From Desulfobacterales bacterium (GTDB lineage: Bacteria > Desulfobacterota > Desulfobacteria > Desulfobacterales > JAAELO01), in the NCBI GenBank assembly GCA_024226555.1, contig JAAELO010000039.1, positions 1 through 52,394 of the forward strand: a stretch of DNA of 52,394 nt, read 5' to 3'. Numbering within the stretch: the stretch's first letter is position 1; the number at the start of each line of letters is the position of its first letter. Positions 25,241 to 32,998 of the stretch are shown in pieces. The translations under genes were made by a program, and so were the position numbers. Below the pieces are notes generated by a model that saw nothing but the letters and a program-made list of their open reading frames with translations, was not told the DNA's origin and ran no database searches.

Positions 25241-25789
25241 ATTAAAAGAATTTTTATTGCAATAGTGCCTGATAGAAAAACTATTCGTTCTCTATCAGAT
25301 TCAATTACAGAATATCAATGTGAATCATGGGCTAAAAATGTAAATTGGGTAAAGTCACAGAATCTACACATAACCCTTAAGTTTATAGGTGATGTTGATG
25401 ATAATAGATTGAATGAGATAATAGATATGATTGAAAAGAGTTTATCAGAATTTGAAGGGTTTACAGTTACAACTGAAAAAATATTAATATTTCCTAACAG
25501 AAAGAAACCACATGTAATTGGTGTGGGATTATCTAATGATAAACTTGTAAAACTTGCTAATAGAATTGAAAACTCACTGATTAAGATAGGTATAAAAAAA
25601 GAAAAGAGAAAGTTTAAGGGTCATATCACCCTTGGACGTTTTAAAAATAATTTTTTATTTCAGGATAGTGTTACAGATCATATTCAAACTTCAGTTTTTT
25701 ATGTAAAAAATGTAATTGTATATAAAAGCGTTTTAAAACCTGATGGTCCACAATATTTTATTGAGAAAAAAGTTGAATTAAAGAAATGA
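25229..25789 (+). CDS. thpR: RNA 2',3'-cyclic phosphodiesterase (2H family)
   Basis: A 186-residue enzyme of the LigT/ThpR type that hydrolyses 2',3'-cyclic phosphates at RNA ends. Both HxTx catalytic motifs are present: HITLKFIG near residue 47 and HITLGRFK near residue 131. The frame starts at TTG 25229. That codon and those for R-F-P lie inside the terminal repeat of a MITE-like element, so the N-terminus (MRFPIKRIFIAIVP) is extended by a few residues relative to the usual MRLFIAI start. AGGCGG, four bases upstream, is also element sequence. It overlaps the next gene by ATGA. Confidence 0.9.
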   Translation: MRFPIKRIFIAIVPDRKTIRSLSDSITEYQCESWAKNVNWVKSQNLHITLKFIGDVDDNRLNEIIDMIEKSLSEFEGFTVTTEKILIFPNRKKPHVIGVGLSNDKLVKLANRIENSLIKIGIKKEKRKFKGHITLGRFKNNFLFQDSVTDHIQTSVFYVKNVIVYKSVLKPDGPQYFIEKKVELKK

Positions 25790-26157
25790 TTTTATATTAT
25801 ATAATAGCTTTAAGTCCTTTTGTAGCTTCATTTGTAAAAAGAGATATTAGTTACTCCTTTCTAATTATATACTTCGTTATGTCTTTGGCCTGTTACGCTT
25901 TCTATTACGTTGATAAAAAAAGAGCTATTGATGGAAAATTCAGAGTTTCTGAATTTAAACTTCACACCATTGAGTTTTTTGGTGGATGGCCTGGAGGACT
26001 AATAGCACAGCAGAGATTCAGGCATAAAACTCAAAAAAAACCTTATTTATATAAGTTTTGGGCAATTGTAGTTTTGCACATTTTGATATGGGCAGAATTT
26101 TTATCAGATTTAAAAGGAATAGAATTTTTTCTTGAATATTTGAGGAATCTTACTTGA
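25786..26157 (+). CDS. DUF1294 membrane protein
   Basis: A 123-residue protein with three hydrophobic segments (about residues 2-14, 23-42 and 92-108). The DUF1294 core is clear: YYVDKKRAIDGKFRVSE, then GGWPGGLIAQQRFRHKTQKK. The function of this family is unknown; some members are fused to cold-shock domains, but this one is not. Translation is coupled to thpR through the ATGA overlap. Confidence 0.88.
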   Translation: MILYYIIALSPFVASFVKRDISYSFLIIYFVMSLACYAFYYVDKKRAIDGKFRVSEFKLHTIEFFGGWPGGLIAQQRFRHKTQKKPYLYKFWAIVVLHILIWAEFLSDLKGIEFFLEYLRNLT

Positions 26158-26233
26158 CATGGTGATTTGAATATTCAATTATATTCCAATTCAAATCTGA
26201 ATAAATCTAATAAACATGCATATCGGAGAGATT

Positions 26234-26995
26234 ATGAAAAAAAGATATTTAAAAATAGTTATTTTATTGGTGACACTCTCATTCATTTCAACATCATGTA
26301 AAGAGTTACAAAAAATGGTGAGCATGGAAGTAACTCCTGCTCAAAAACAGGTAATATACAACAAAGCTAAATCTCTTAAATTCAAAAAAATAAAGAAAAT
26401 CAGAAAATCATCAACAAACAGGCAAACTCTAAAAAAAGGTCAGTGGGTTACATACTTAACAGAGATGAAAGCTGCTGATAAAGACGTAACTCTTACAACT
26501 GTTCGTGTTATAAAAGTATCCAGAGGAACAGTAATACTAGAAACAGAAACCCTTAGTGCATCAAAAAATAATGAACCAACAATAACACAAGTGACATATA
26601 GAAATTACCCTACAAGACAAAAATTATCATATACTGGAAAATCTCACAGAAAATTTTTCAGAAATGTAAAAATAGTCAGGATGCGAACAAAATCAGGTAA
26701 TGATCAGGTTAGAGAAGTACCCCAACAAATTCTTGCCATGGGTACTATGGGTTCAAAAAATCTTTCACAGGTAAGATCTGGAAGATTAATTGCAAAATCA
26801 TATGCTACCAAATATATTAAGACAAAAAGATGTTATAGCTATAATTATAATGTTAGTGTTGCAGGATTTACAGACAGTGGTTCTGTTTATGCCCACAGTT
26901 CAGTTCCAATTTTAGGATATATTAAAGTTATGAGTGGTTCAGCAGATATGACTGTTATTTCATTTGGATACAGAGGCGCAAGGTCAAAAATGTAA
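26234..26995 (+). CDS. Unknown lipoprotein
   Basis: About 253 residues, starting at the ATG at 26234 with GGAGA upstream; an in-frame ATG at 26216 would put six extra residues before the signal peptide. The signal peptide ends in the lipobox FISTSC. The mature protein is strongly basic and beta-rich, with a central region (GQWVTYLTEMKAADKDVTLT) like that of secreted proteins that test carbohydrate or lipid surfaces, but no family is recognised. The stop codon overlaps the CYTH gene start (TAATG), so the two are co-translated. Confidence 0.8.
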   Translation: MKKRYLKIVILLVTLSFISTSCKELQKMVSMEVTPAQKQVIYNKAKSLKFKKIKKIRKSSTNRQTLKKGQWVTYLTEMKAADKDVTLTTVRVIKVSRGTVILETETLSASKNNEPTITQVTYRNYPTRQKLSYTGKSHRKFFRNVKIVRMRTKSGNDQVREVPQQILAMGTMGSKNLSQVRSGRLIAKSYATKYIKTKRCYSYNYNVSVAGFTDSGSVYAHSSVPILGYIKVMSGSADMTVISFGYRGARSKM

Positions 26996-27516
26996 TGAGT
27001 GAACTTGAAATTGAAATAAAAGCATATTGCTCTGATATGAATTCTGTAAAAGATATTTTAAAAGATATTGGTGCAGAATTCATTAAAGAGTGTGTGGAAA
27101 AAGATATTTATTTTAATCATCCTGGAAGGGATTTTGGTGAAACTGATGAAGCTTTGAGGCTTCGTGACGTGTCAGGCCAAACGACCCTGACTTATAAAGG
27201 GTCTAAACTTAGTCGTAAATCCAAGGCAAGAGTAGAAGAGGAAACAATTGTTGTTGATTTTGAATCAATGAAAACTATTCTTATAAACCTTGGATTTACA
27301 GATTCCGGCAATGTAGAAAAAAAAAGAGAGTATTTCAAATTTGATGGTATTGAGATCTGTCTGGATAGAGTAAAGTCCCTTGGAGATTTTGTAGAGCTTG
27401 AAATTAAAGGGGTTGATATTGAATCAACTGAGAAAAAACTATATGAATTAGCAGAAAAACTTGGATTAAAGAAGTTTGAGACACGCTCTTATTTAGAGCT
27501 TCTGTATTATTCATAA
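26995..27516 (+). CDS. CYTH-domain protein (class IV adenylate cyclase / CyaB-like)
   Basis: A 173-residue triphosphate tunnel protein. The ExExK signature is EIEIK at residues 5-9. Further conserved acidic/basic strands follow: EALRLRDVSG, TLTYKGSK, ARVEEE, EICLDRVKSLGDFVELE. The arrangement is that of the CyaB/class IV group, whose members include adenylate cyclases, thiamine triphosphatases and inorganic triphosphatases, so the substrate is not settled. Its ATG overlaps the stop of the preceding lipoprotein gene. Confidence 0.9.
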   Translation: MSELEIEIKAYCSDMNSVKDILKDIGAEFIKECVEKDIYFNHPGRDFGETDEALRLRDVSGQTTLTYKGSKLSRKSKARVEEETIVVDFESMKTILINLGFTDSGNVEKKREYFKFDGIEICLDRVKSLGDFVELEIKGVDIESTEKKLYELAEKLGLKKFETRSYLELLYYS

Positions 27517-27636
27517 ATTATGTATTTTCCTGTTTGAAGCTTATTTAATAATCAGATTAAAGAATGTTATTATAGTTGAGAATGATTAGTTCAAATGGGT
27601 TAATAAAAAAGGCAGGATCAAAATACAAATTTATAT

Positions 27637-27674
27637 GATGCAAGGCTTATTTTTCTGCAAAGTAAGCCTGCATC
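27637..27674 (-). terminator. Hairpin at the 3' end of the cysteine/Fe-S operon
   Basis: GATGCAAGGCTTA (27637-27649) pairs with TAAGCCTGCATC (27663-27674) with one bulged base. It begins ten bases beyond the nifS stop codon. There is no clear T tract on the minus strand, so termination is likely but not certain. Confidence 0.6.
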
Positions 27675-27683
27675 AGTTATTTC

Positions 27684-28868
27684 CTAAACAGTAACTTTCC
27701 CTTCATTGATAGCTTCCTGCCAGAAAGGAGACATATCACGAAGTCTCTGGATAATTTCCGGCATCTTTTCAATCACAAGATCAACTTCCTCATCTGTGCT
27801 GAAAACACTCAGGCTGAATCTTATTGTACCATGAGCTGCTGTAAAAGGAATCCCCATAGCTCTTAAAACATGTGAAGGTTCAAGTGAACCTGATGTACAG
27901 GCTGAACCTGAAGATGCACAAATTCCATACTCATTGAGCATAAGAAGAATTGATTCGCCTTCAATATATTCAAAGCTTATACTTGCTGTATTAGGAAGTC
28001 TGTTTTCAAGGTCTCCATTAACAAAAGAGTTAGGTATTTTTTCAACCAAAGCATTTTCTAATCTGTCACGTAAAGACCTTAATTTGTGATAACCATCATC
28101 TAAATGTCCCTTTGCAATTTCACAGGCTTTACCAAGACCAATAATGGATGCAAGGTTTTCAGTCCCTGCTCTTTTTCCACCTTCCTGATGTCCACCAATA
28201 AGAAATGGGGAGAACTTTGTACCTTTTCTAACATACAAACCACCAACGCCTTTTGGCGCATGGATTTTATGTCCTGAAAAAGACATCATATCTATATTTG
28301 TTTTTGTTACATCAATATCTATCTTTCCAAGGGCCTGAACTGCATCAGTATGAAAAGTTATACCTCTTTTTTTAAGTTCAGCTCCTATTTCATCAATTGG
28401 AAACATAGTTCCTGTTTCATTATTTGCCCACATCAAACTTACAATAGCAGTATTGTCACTAAGGCTATCATAAAAAACGTCCATATTCAGACGGCCTTTA
28501 TTATCAACAGGAACAAATGTGGTTGTATATCCATCCTTTTCGAGATGCTGGAAAAGGTTCTTTATTGCTGGGTGTTCAACCATTGATGTTACAATATGTT
28601 TTTTATCCGGATGTGATTTTAAAGCTGAGTAAATTGCTGTATTGTCACTCTCTGAGCCACAACTTGTAATTATAATCTCTTCAGGAGTTGCGTTAATAAG
28701 GTCAGCAATACGCTTTCTGGCTTCCTTAATTTTTTCAGCAACCTGACCTCCAAATGAATGCATGCTTGATGGATTACCATAAAGCTCAACAAAATAAGGA
28801 GTCATCTCCTCAAAAACCTCAGGATCTACTTTTGTTGTTGCATTATTGTCGAAATAAATGGGCTTCAT
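27684..28868 (-). CDS. nifS: Cysteine desulfurase NifS/IscS
   Basis: A 394-residue PLP enzyme that takes sulfur from cysteine and passes it to the NifU scaffold. Features: YFDNNATT at the N-terminus, the PLP lysine Lys201 in SFSGHKIHAPKG, the catalytic cysteine Cys324 in SSGSACTSG, and HTDAVQ for cofactor binding. The short loop around the cysteine is of the group I type. The gene is coupled to nifU: TAATG overlaps, and GAGGAGG lies within the end of nifU. It is the last gene of the cysteine/Fe-S cluster. Confidence 0.97.
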   Translation of the reverse strand: MKPIYFDNNATTKVDPEVFEEMTPYFVELYGNPSSMHSFGGQVAEKIKEARKRIADLINATPEEIIITSCGSESDNTAIYSALKSHPDKKHIVTSMVEHPAIKNLFQHLEKDGYTTTFVPVDNKGRLNMDVFYDSLSDNTAIVSLMWANNETGTMFPIDEIGAELKKRGITFHTDAVQALGKIDIDVTKTNIDMMSFSGHKIHAPKGVGGLYVRKGTKFSPFLIGGHQEGGKRAGTENLASIIGLGKACEIAKGHLDDGYHKLRSLRDRLENALVEKIPNSFVNGDLENRLPNTASISFEYIEGESILLMLNEYGICASSGSACTSGSLEPSHVLRAMGIPFTAAHGTIRFSLSVFSTDEEVDLVIEKMPEIIQRLRDMSPFWQEAINEGKVTV

Positions 28869-29692
28869 TATGCCTCCTCAACTGAGAGCTCATGGGTAAC
28901 AAATTCACGTAACTTAGCTTCCACATAATTTTTTAAAGTCATTTGTGATTTCTGACAGGTTGCACAGGAACCACAAAGTTTTACAAAAACTGTATTTCCG
29001 TCTATATCAATCAACTCGATGTCACCACCATCTTTTGCAAGTTGTGGCCTTATCTCTCTTTCAAGAGTTTCTTCAATTAGCTTAAGTTTTTTGATAGTGG
29101 TCATTCTTTCCTGTTTTTTTTCAATTATCTGAATTCCACCGCCAACTACACTATCAATAATTTTCTGAATATCATCATGACAATTAGCACATCCTCCACC
29201 TGCTTTAACGTAAGAAGTAACCTCTTCAATTGATGTTAATCCATTCTCTGTAACAGCTCTGTTTATTTCAAGGTCTGTAACACCAAAACATTCACAAATT
29301 ACAGTGCCCTCTTTTTTAATTATCTCTTCACCTCTGAAATTGGCAATAGCTCTTTCAAGAGCATCCCTACCCATAACAGAACAATGCATTTTTTCCTTAG
29401 GTAAACCGCCCAGAAAATCAGAAATATCATCATTTGTGATATCCTTAACCTCATCAAGATGTTTTCCAATAATCATCTCAGTAAGAGCAGATGAAGATGC
29501 GATTGCGCTTGCACATCCAAAGGTTTTAAATTTAGCATCTTTTATTATATCATTCTCAACATTTATAGTAAGTGTAAGAGCATCACCACATGAAAGGGAT
29601 CCAACCTCTCCAACACCATTAGCATCTTCAATTGTGCCAACATTTTTTGGGTTCAAAAAATGTTCTTTAACTTTCTCAGTGTATTCCCACAT
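28868..29692 (-). CDS. nifU: Fe-S cluster scaffold NifU, full-length three-domain form
   Basis: A 274-residue scaffold that assembles Fe-S clusters with sulfur from NifS. The N-terminal IscU-like domain has Cys35, Cys60 and Cys104. The central ferredoxin-like domain has CEC (133, 135) and CANC (168, 171), binding a [2Fe-2S] cluster. The C-terminal Nfu domain carries CGSCATC (Cys240, 243, 246). The full NifU architecture occurs in diazotrophs and also in several anaerobes as the general system; no nitrogenase gene is present here. A 29-base mini repeat sits about 35 bases upstream. Confidence 0.97.
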   Translation of the reverse strand: MWEYTEKVKEHFLNPKNVGTIEDANGVGEVGSLSCGDALTLTINVENDIIKDAKFKTFGCASAIASSSALTEMIIGKHLDEVKDITNDDISDFLGGLPKEKMHCSVMGRDALERAIANFRGEEIIKKEGTVICECFGVTDLEINRAVTENGLTSIEEVTSYVKAGGGCANCHDDIQKIIDSVVGGGIQIIEKKQERMTTIKKLKLIEETLEREIRPQLAKDGGDIELIDIDGNTVFVKLCGSCATCQKSQMTLKNYVEAKLREFVTHELSVEEA

Positions 29693-29725
29693 AAGTCCTC
29701 CAAAAATATTTAAAATTCTAACTTT

Positions 29726-29754
29726 AGGAAATCACTAATAATTAGAATTTCCCT
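29726..29754. repeat. Minimal MITE-like repeat in the nifU leader
   Basis: AGGAAATCACTAATAATTAG runs directly into AATTTCCCT, making a 29-base near-palindrome consisting of the two family ends alone. It lies between the regulator gene and nifU, where an mRNA hairpin or a promoter could matter. Confidence 0.55.
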
Positions 29755-29784
29755 TTATATTAAATAAGATTGATTTTTCTGTTT

Positions 29785-30177
29785 TCAATAGGAAAAATTA
29801 ATTACTTCTTCAAAAATTGGTGTAAGCACTTCACATTTTCGGCATTTAACCATTTTTTCCTGCCAGTTTTTTTGAAGTTCTCCACCACAAATAGTACCGT
29901 TAATAAACCAGCAAAGCTCTCCAGCATCAAATTCAAAAGCCGGGCATTTAACCTTTCTTGTTTTTGGGCACTTATTAACTATCCAACATTTTTTTATTTT
30001 TAAACCAGTTTTCTTTGAAGCGAGAAAAAAAAGTTGTCTCTCAATATGGGGAGGTATAGTGCGCCATCCCTGTTCATAGCTATGAATCGCCTTCAGAGAA
30101 ATACCAACAAGTTGAGCCATCTCTTTTTGGGTCTTCCCCAAAAACTTTCTAAATTGTGTAAATTCAGTACTTTCCAT
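29785..30177 (-). CDS. XRE-type HTH regulator with Cys-rich (two-CW) C-terminal domain
   Basis: 130 residues. Residues 8-45 form an XRE/Cro helix-turn-helix (GKTQKEMAQLVGISLKAIHS, then YEQGWR). The C-terminal half has seven cysteines (64, 70, 78, 89, 97, 112, 115), including KKCWIVNKC and ELCWFINGTIC, the two-CW pattern, and a closing CRKC. This suggests a metal or Fe-S sensor. It sits between cysK and nifU in the same direction, so a role in controlling cysteine and Fe-S genes is a reasonable inference. A 17-base palindrome lies 36 bases upstream of its ATG and resembles one in front of the serine acetyltransferase gene. Confidence 0.85.
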   Translation of the reverse strand: MESTEFTQFRKFLGKTQKEMAQLVGISLKAIHSYEQGWRTIPPHIERQLFFLASKKTGLKIKKCWIVNKCPKTRKVKCPAFEFDAGELCWFINGTICGGELQKNWQEKMVKCRKCEVLTPIFEEVINFSY

Positions 30178-30212
30178 TCTACAAACCTTTAACTTAAGAA
30201 AACTGTAAGTTT

Positions 30213-30229
30213 GTACTACCTTGTAGCAC
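30213..30229. promoter_or_regulatory. Candidate operator upstream of the HTH regulator
   Basis: GTACTAC-CTT-GTAGCAC has 7-3-7 dyad symmetry with one mismatch. On the minus strand it reads GTGCTACAAGGTAGTAC. It shares geometry and the core CYACAWKGTRG with the palindrome at 32156-32172. Autoregulation by the HTH protein is inferred. Confidence 0.45.
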
Positions 30230-30234
30230 TATGA

Positions 30235-31158
30235 TCAAGATAAAAATAGTGGCGTGCTTAAATATCTTTCACCGGTACTCGGCAAAATAACAACTATGTT
30301 TTTACCTTCATTTTCTTTATTTTTACCAATTTTTAAGGCAGCATTAACTGCTGCACCAGAAGATATTCCACAGAGGATTCCAAAACTGTTTGCAAGTATT
30401 CTTGCCATCTGGAATGCCTCCTGATTAGTGACTGTCTCAATTGCATCAATCAAGTCAATGTCAAGAATTTCGGGAACAAAACCAGCTCCAATTCCCTGTA
30501 TTTTATGAGGGGCAGGATCACCACCTGAAAGAACTGGTGAATCATATGGTTCTACTGCTATTGATCTGAATCTGGGATTTTTCTTTTTTAAAATCTGGGA
30601 GACTCCAGTTATAGTTCCGCCAGTTCCAACCCCTGATACGAGTATATCTGCTTTTCCATCAAGATCATTTAATATTTCAACGGCTGTTGTTTCTCTGTGA
30701 GATCTGACATTGGCTGGATTACTGAACTGATCAGGAATGAACGAATTCGGGTTTTTTTCTGCTATCTCTTTTGCTTTTTCGATCGCACCTTTCATGCCTA
30801 AAGTTGCGTCCGTTAAAACTAAATCTGCTCCAAGGTGTTTTAACAGTTTACGCCTTTCAATTGACATGGAATCAGGCATGGTGAGAATTAGTCTGTAATT
30901 TTTTGAAGCACAAATAAAACCAAGCCCAATACCAGTATTGCCACTTGTTGCCTCAACAATAAGAGTTTCAGGATTAATTAGACCTCTTTCCTCCCCATCC
31001 TTTATCATATATTTGGAAGGCCTGTCTTTAATACTTCCCAGGGGGTTTTGGAATTCTAATTTTGCATATATGTTTACACCATCAGCTAATTTATCAAATT
31101 TTAAATTGACCATTGGTGTATTTCCTACAACACCAGTCATATCATCATGTATATTCAT
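30235..31158 (-). CDS. cysK: Cysteine synthase (O-acetylserine sulfhydrylase)
   Basis: A 307-residue PLP enzyme that makes cysteine from O-acetylserine and sulfide. The PLP lysine is Lys44 in NPLGSIKDRP. TSGNTGIGLG is the substrate-binding loop, GTGGTITGVSQ the phosphate-binding loop, and the GISSGAA stretch the C-terminal cofactor contact. The length is normal. AGGAGGA precedes the ATG. The gene lies 20 bases after the serine acetyltransferase gene, giving the two last steps of cysteine synthesis in order on one transcript. Confidence 0.97.
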   Translation of the reverse strand: MNIHDDMTGVVGNTPMVNLKFDKLADGVNIYAKLEFQNPLGSIKDRPSKYMIKDGEERGLINPETLIVEATSGNTGIGLGFICASKNYRLILTMPDSMSIERRKLLKHLGADLVLTDATLGMKGAIEKAKEIAEKNPNSFIPDQFSNPANVRSHRETTAVEILNDLDGKADILVSGVGTGGTITGVSQILKKKNPRFRSIAVEPYDSPVLSGGDPAPHKIQGIGAGFVPEILDIDLIDAIETVTNQEAFQMARILANSFGILCGISSGAAVNAALKIGKNKENEGKNIVVILPSTGERYLSTPLFLS

Positions 31159-31178
31159 AGTTCCTCCTATCCAAAGGG

Positions 31179-32132
31179 CTAATTGAAACTAAGTTCAGGT
31201 TCCTTAATAAATACTCTCGTATTGGAAGGAACAGAATCTGTAAGCCATACATTACCACCAATTGTTGTCCCTTTCCCTATAACTGTTTCACCACCCAAAA
31301 TTGTAGCCCCGGCATATATTATGACATCATCTTCAATAGTAGGATGCCTCTTTATATTCTTTAAACTTTCTATAGATCCCCGTGGTAGTGATAAAGCTCC
31401 AATGGTAACACCCTGATAAATTCGTACATTATTCCCAATAATTGTTGTTTCTCCGATAACAACACCAGTACCGTGGTCAATTACAAATCTTGTTCCAATC
31501 TCAGCACCTGGATGTATATCTATACCTGTTTTACTATGTGCATACTCTGTCATAATTCTTGGTAGTAAAGGCACTTTAGCTGCGTAGAGTAAGTTCGCAA
31601 TTCTGTATACTGAAATGGCATAGAGTCCAGGATAACTAAAAATTATTTCATCGTAACTTTTTGCAGCAGGATCTCCATCGTAAACTGCTTTAATATCATC
31701 AGTAAGAGTTTTTCGTAATTCAGTTACAGATTTTAATATATCTATTGTAGCGAACTGTCCTTTTTTAGTGCAGTCACCGCAAGGGGCTTTAAATCGAATA
31801 CAGTCATGCCTTATTGAGCATGATATCTGATCTGATAAAAGCTCATATAACTCTGTTACATTTTTTCCTATATAATATTTAATATTAACAGGATTAATTT
31901 TTTCTTTACTGAAGTATCCTGGAAAAAGAATTTCCAGAAATTTGTTAATTATTAATACGACTTTCTCTTTTGAAGGGAGTGGCTCATAATCAATATGAGT
32001 AAACCCGCCATTGTTTAAACTACTATCAACTATACTATCAACAATAACAGGTAGCTCTTGTTTAACTCTGATATCTGAATCAATTTCACTTTTGCAGATA
32101 TCCTCAAAGTCCTGTTTGTTCTCAACTTCCAT
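31179..32132 (-). CDS. cysE: Serine O-acetyltransferase (long, EpsC-like form)
   Basis: Acetylates serine to O-acetylserine, the substrate of CysK. I chose the ATG at 32132 (317 residues), which has AAGGAGAG upstream, over an in-frame start at 32195. An alpha-helical N-terminal region of about 170 residues, longer than in E. coli CysE, precedes the left-handed beta-helix (IDIHPGAEIGTRFVIDHGTG, then VVIGETTIIG) with the catalytic His/Asp pair. The C-terminus ends ELSFN and lacks the terminal Ile that anchors many CysE proteins in CysK. It is the first gene of the cysteine/Fe-S cluster, with a palindromic candidate operator 24 bases upstream. Confidence 0.93.
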   Translation of the reverse strand: MEVENKQDFEDICKSEIDSDIRVKQELPVIVDSIVDSSLNNGGFTHIDYEPLPSKEKVVLIINKFLEILFPGYFSKEKINPVNIKYYIGKNVTELYELLSDQISCSIRHDCIRFKAPCGDCTKKGQFATIDILKSVTELRKTLTDDIKAVYDGDPAAKSYDEIIFSYPGLYAISVYRIANLLYAAKVPLLPRIMTEYAHSKTGIDIHPGAEIGTRFVIDHGTGVVIGETTIIGNNVRIYQGVTIGALSLPRGSIESLKNIKRHPTIEDDVIIYAGATILGGETVIGKGTTIGGNVWLTDSVPSNTRVFIKEPELSFN

Positions 32133-32155
32133 CGTCTCTCTCCTTATAAAATAAA

Positions 32156-32172
32156 ATACCACAATGTGGTAT
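32156..32172. promoter_or_regulatory. Candidate operator upstream of the cysteine operon
   Basis: ATACCAC-AAT-GTGGTAT is a perfect 7-3-7 palindrome 24 bases upstream of the serine acetyltransferase ATG. TTGAAA on the minus strand (32186-32181) could be a -35 element beside it. The partner site is at 30213-30229. Confidence 0.5.
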
Positions 32173-32213
32173 TCGGCCATTTCAAAATCTAACACATTGC
32201 AGGATTATAATCA

Positions 32214-32354
32214 AGGGAATCTCTATTAACCGCCGTTAATAGAACTACTTAAGTTGTTTTAAAAGAAATAAAAACAAAAAAAATGGAGTATATTTCGAAA
32301 GAAAAACTGTAAATTTTATAAAAGTAAAAAGCTTTTTAATTATTAGAGGTTCCT
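32214..32354 (-). repeat. MITE-like repeat element
   Basis: The ends are AGGGAATCTCTATTAAC and ATTATTAGAGGTTCCT. The left end carries a perfect internal hairpin CTATTAAC-CGCC-GTTAATAG. It is internally diverged from other copies but keeps TATTTCGAAAG and the TTTATAAAAG-like block. It lies between the response regulator and the cysteine operon promoter. Confidence 0.7.
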
Positions 32355-32429
32355 CAAGTAGGTCTAAAAGGAGTAGTGTTTACAACTTAAAAAACAGAGG
32401 GTTTTTTGAAGAGTTTATGTATTAAAAAG

Positions 32430-32843
32430 TTAAATTATTTTAGTAGTTTTTTTTGAAAACCCCAGATCCTTAACATATTTTAAAACTGTATCTGGTTTTA
32501 GTGGTTTAATTACATATTTATCACAACCAGCTTCAATGCACTCTCTGACAATGTTAGCTTCAGAGTTACCAGTTGCCATTATAACCTTCATTCTTTCATC
32601 AAGTGGTCTGTCTTTATCTTCTTCAATCTTACGGATAGCTTTTAAAACTTCAATTCCTGACATTCTTTCCATGGAGATATCAAGGATAACAAGGTTAAAA
32701 GGTTGATCATTTTTTTCAGCATAAACTATAGCATTCAGAGCTTCTCTACCATCAGCAACTGTTGAACAATCCCCATAATTTTTCATCACTCCTTTTATTG
32801 CATGCCTGACAAGTTTTTCATCATCTGCGATCAGAATTCTCAT
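32430..32843 (-). CDS. Stand-alone CheY-like response regulator
   Basis: A 137-residue single receiver domain. Acidic residues DDE lie at 7-9, the phospho-acceptor is Asp55 in LVILDISMERMSG, the Thr/Ser switch is in VIMATGNSE, and the Lys lies in YVIKPLKP. The output partner is unknown: no kinase lies beside it, although the large hybrid kinase and a chemoreceptor occur elsewhere in the window. GGAGC precedes the ATG. It may be a chemotaxis CheY, but the MERMSG variant and the lack of che neighbours argue for a general phosphorelay role. Confidence 0.92.
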   Translation of the reverse strand: MRILIADDEKLVRHAIKGVMKNYGDCSTVADGREALNAIVYAEKNDQPFNLVILDISMERMSGIEVLKAIRKIEEDKDRPLDERMKVIMATGNSEANIVRECIEAGCDKYVIKPLKPDTVLKYVKDLGFSKKTTKII

Positions 32844-32998
32844 TTTTTGCTCCGTGAAAATATCAATATGAGTAGTTTTAGAAATTTTTTAAAATTTTGA
32901 GATTTAATAACATCTTAAATAGATATCTCTAATATATTAAAAAAGAGTTGAAAAGTCAAAAATGATTTTTTAAATTTCATCTGATAACAATTTAATAT

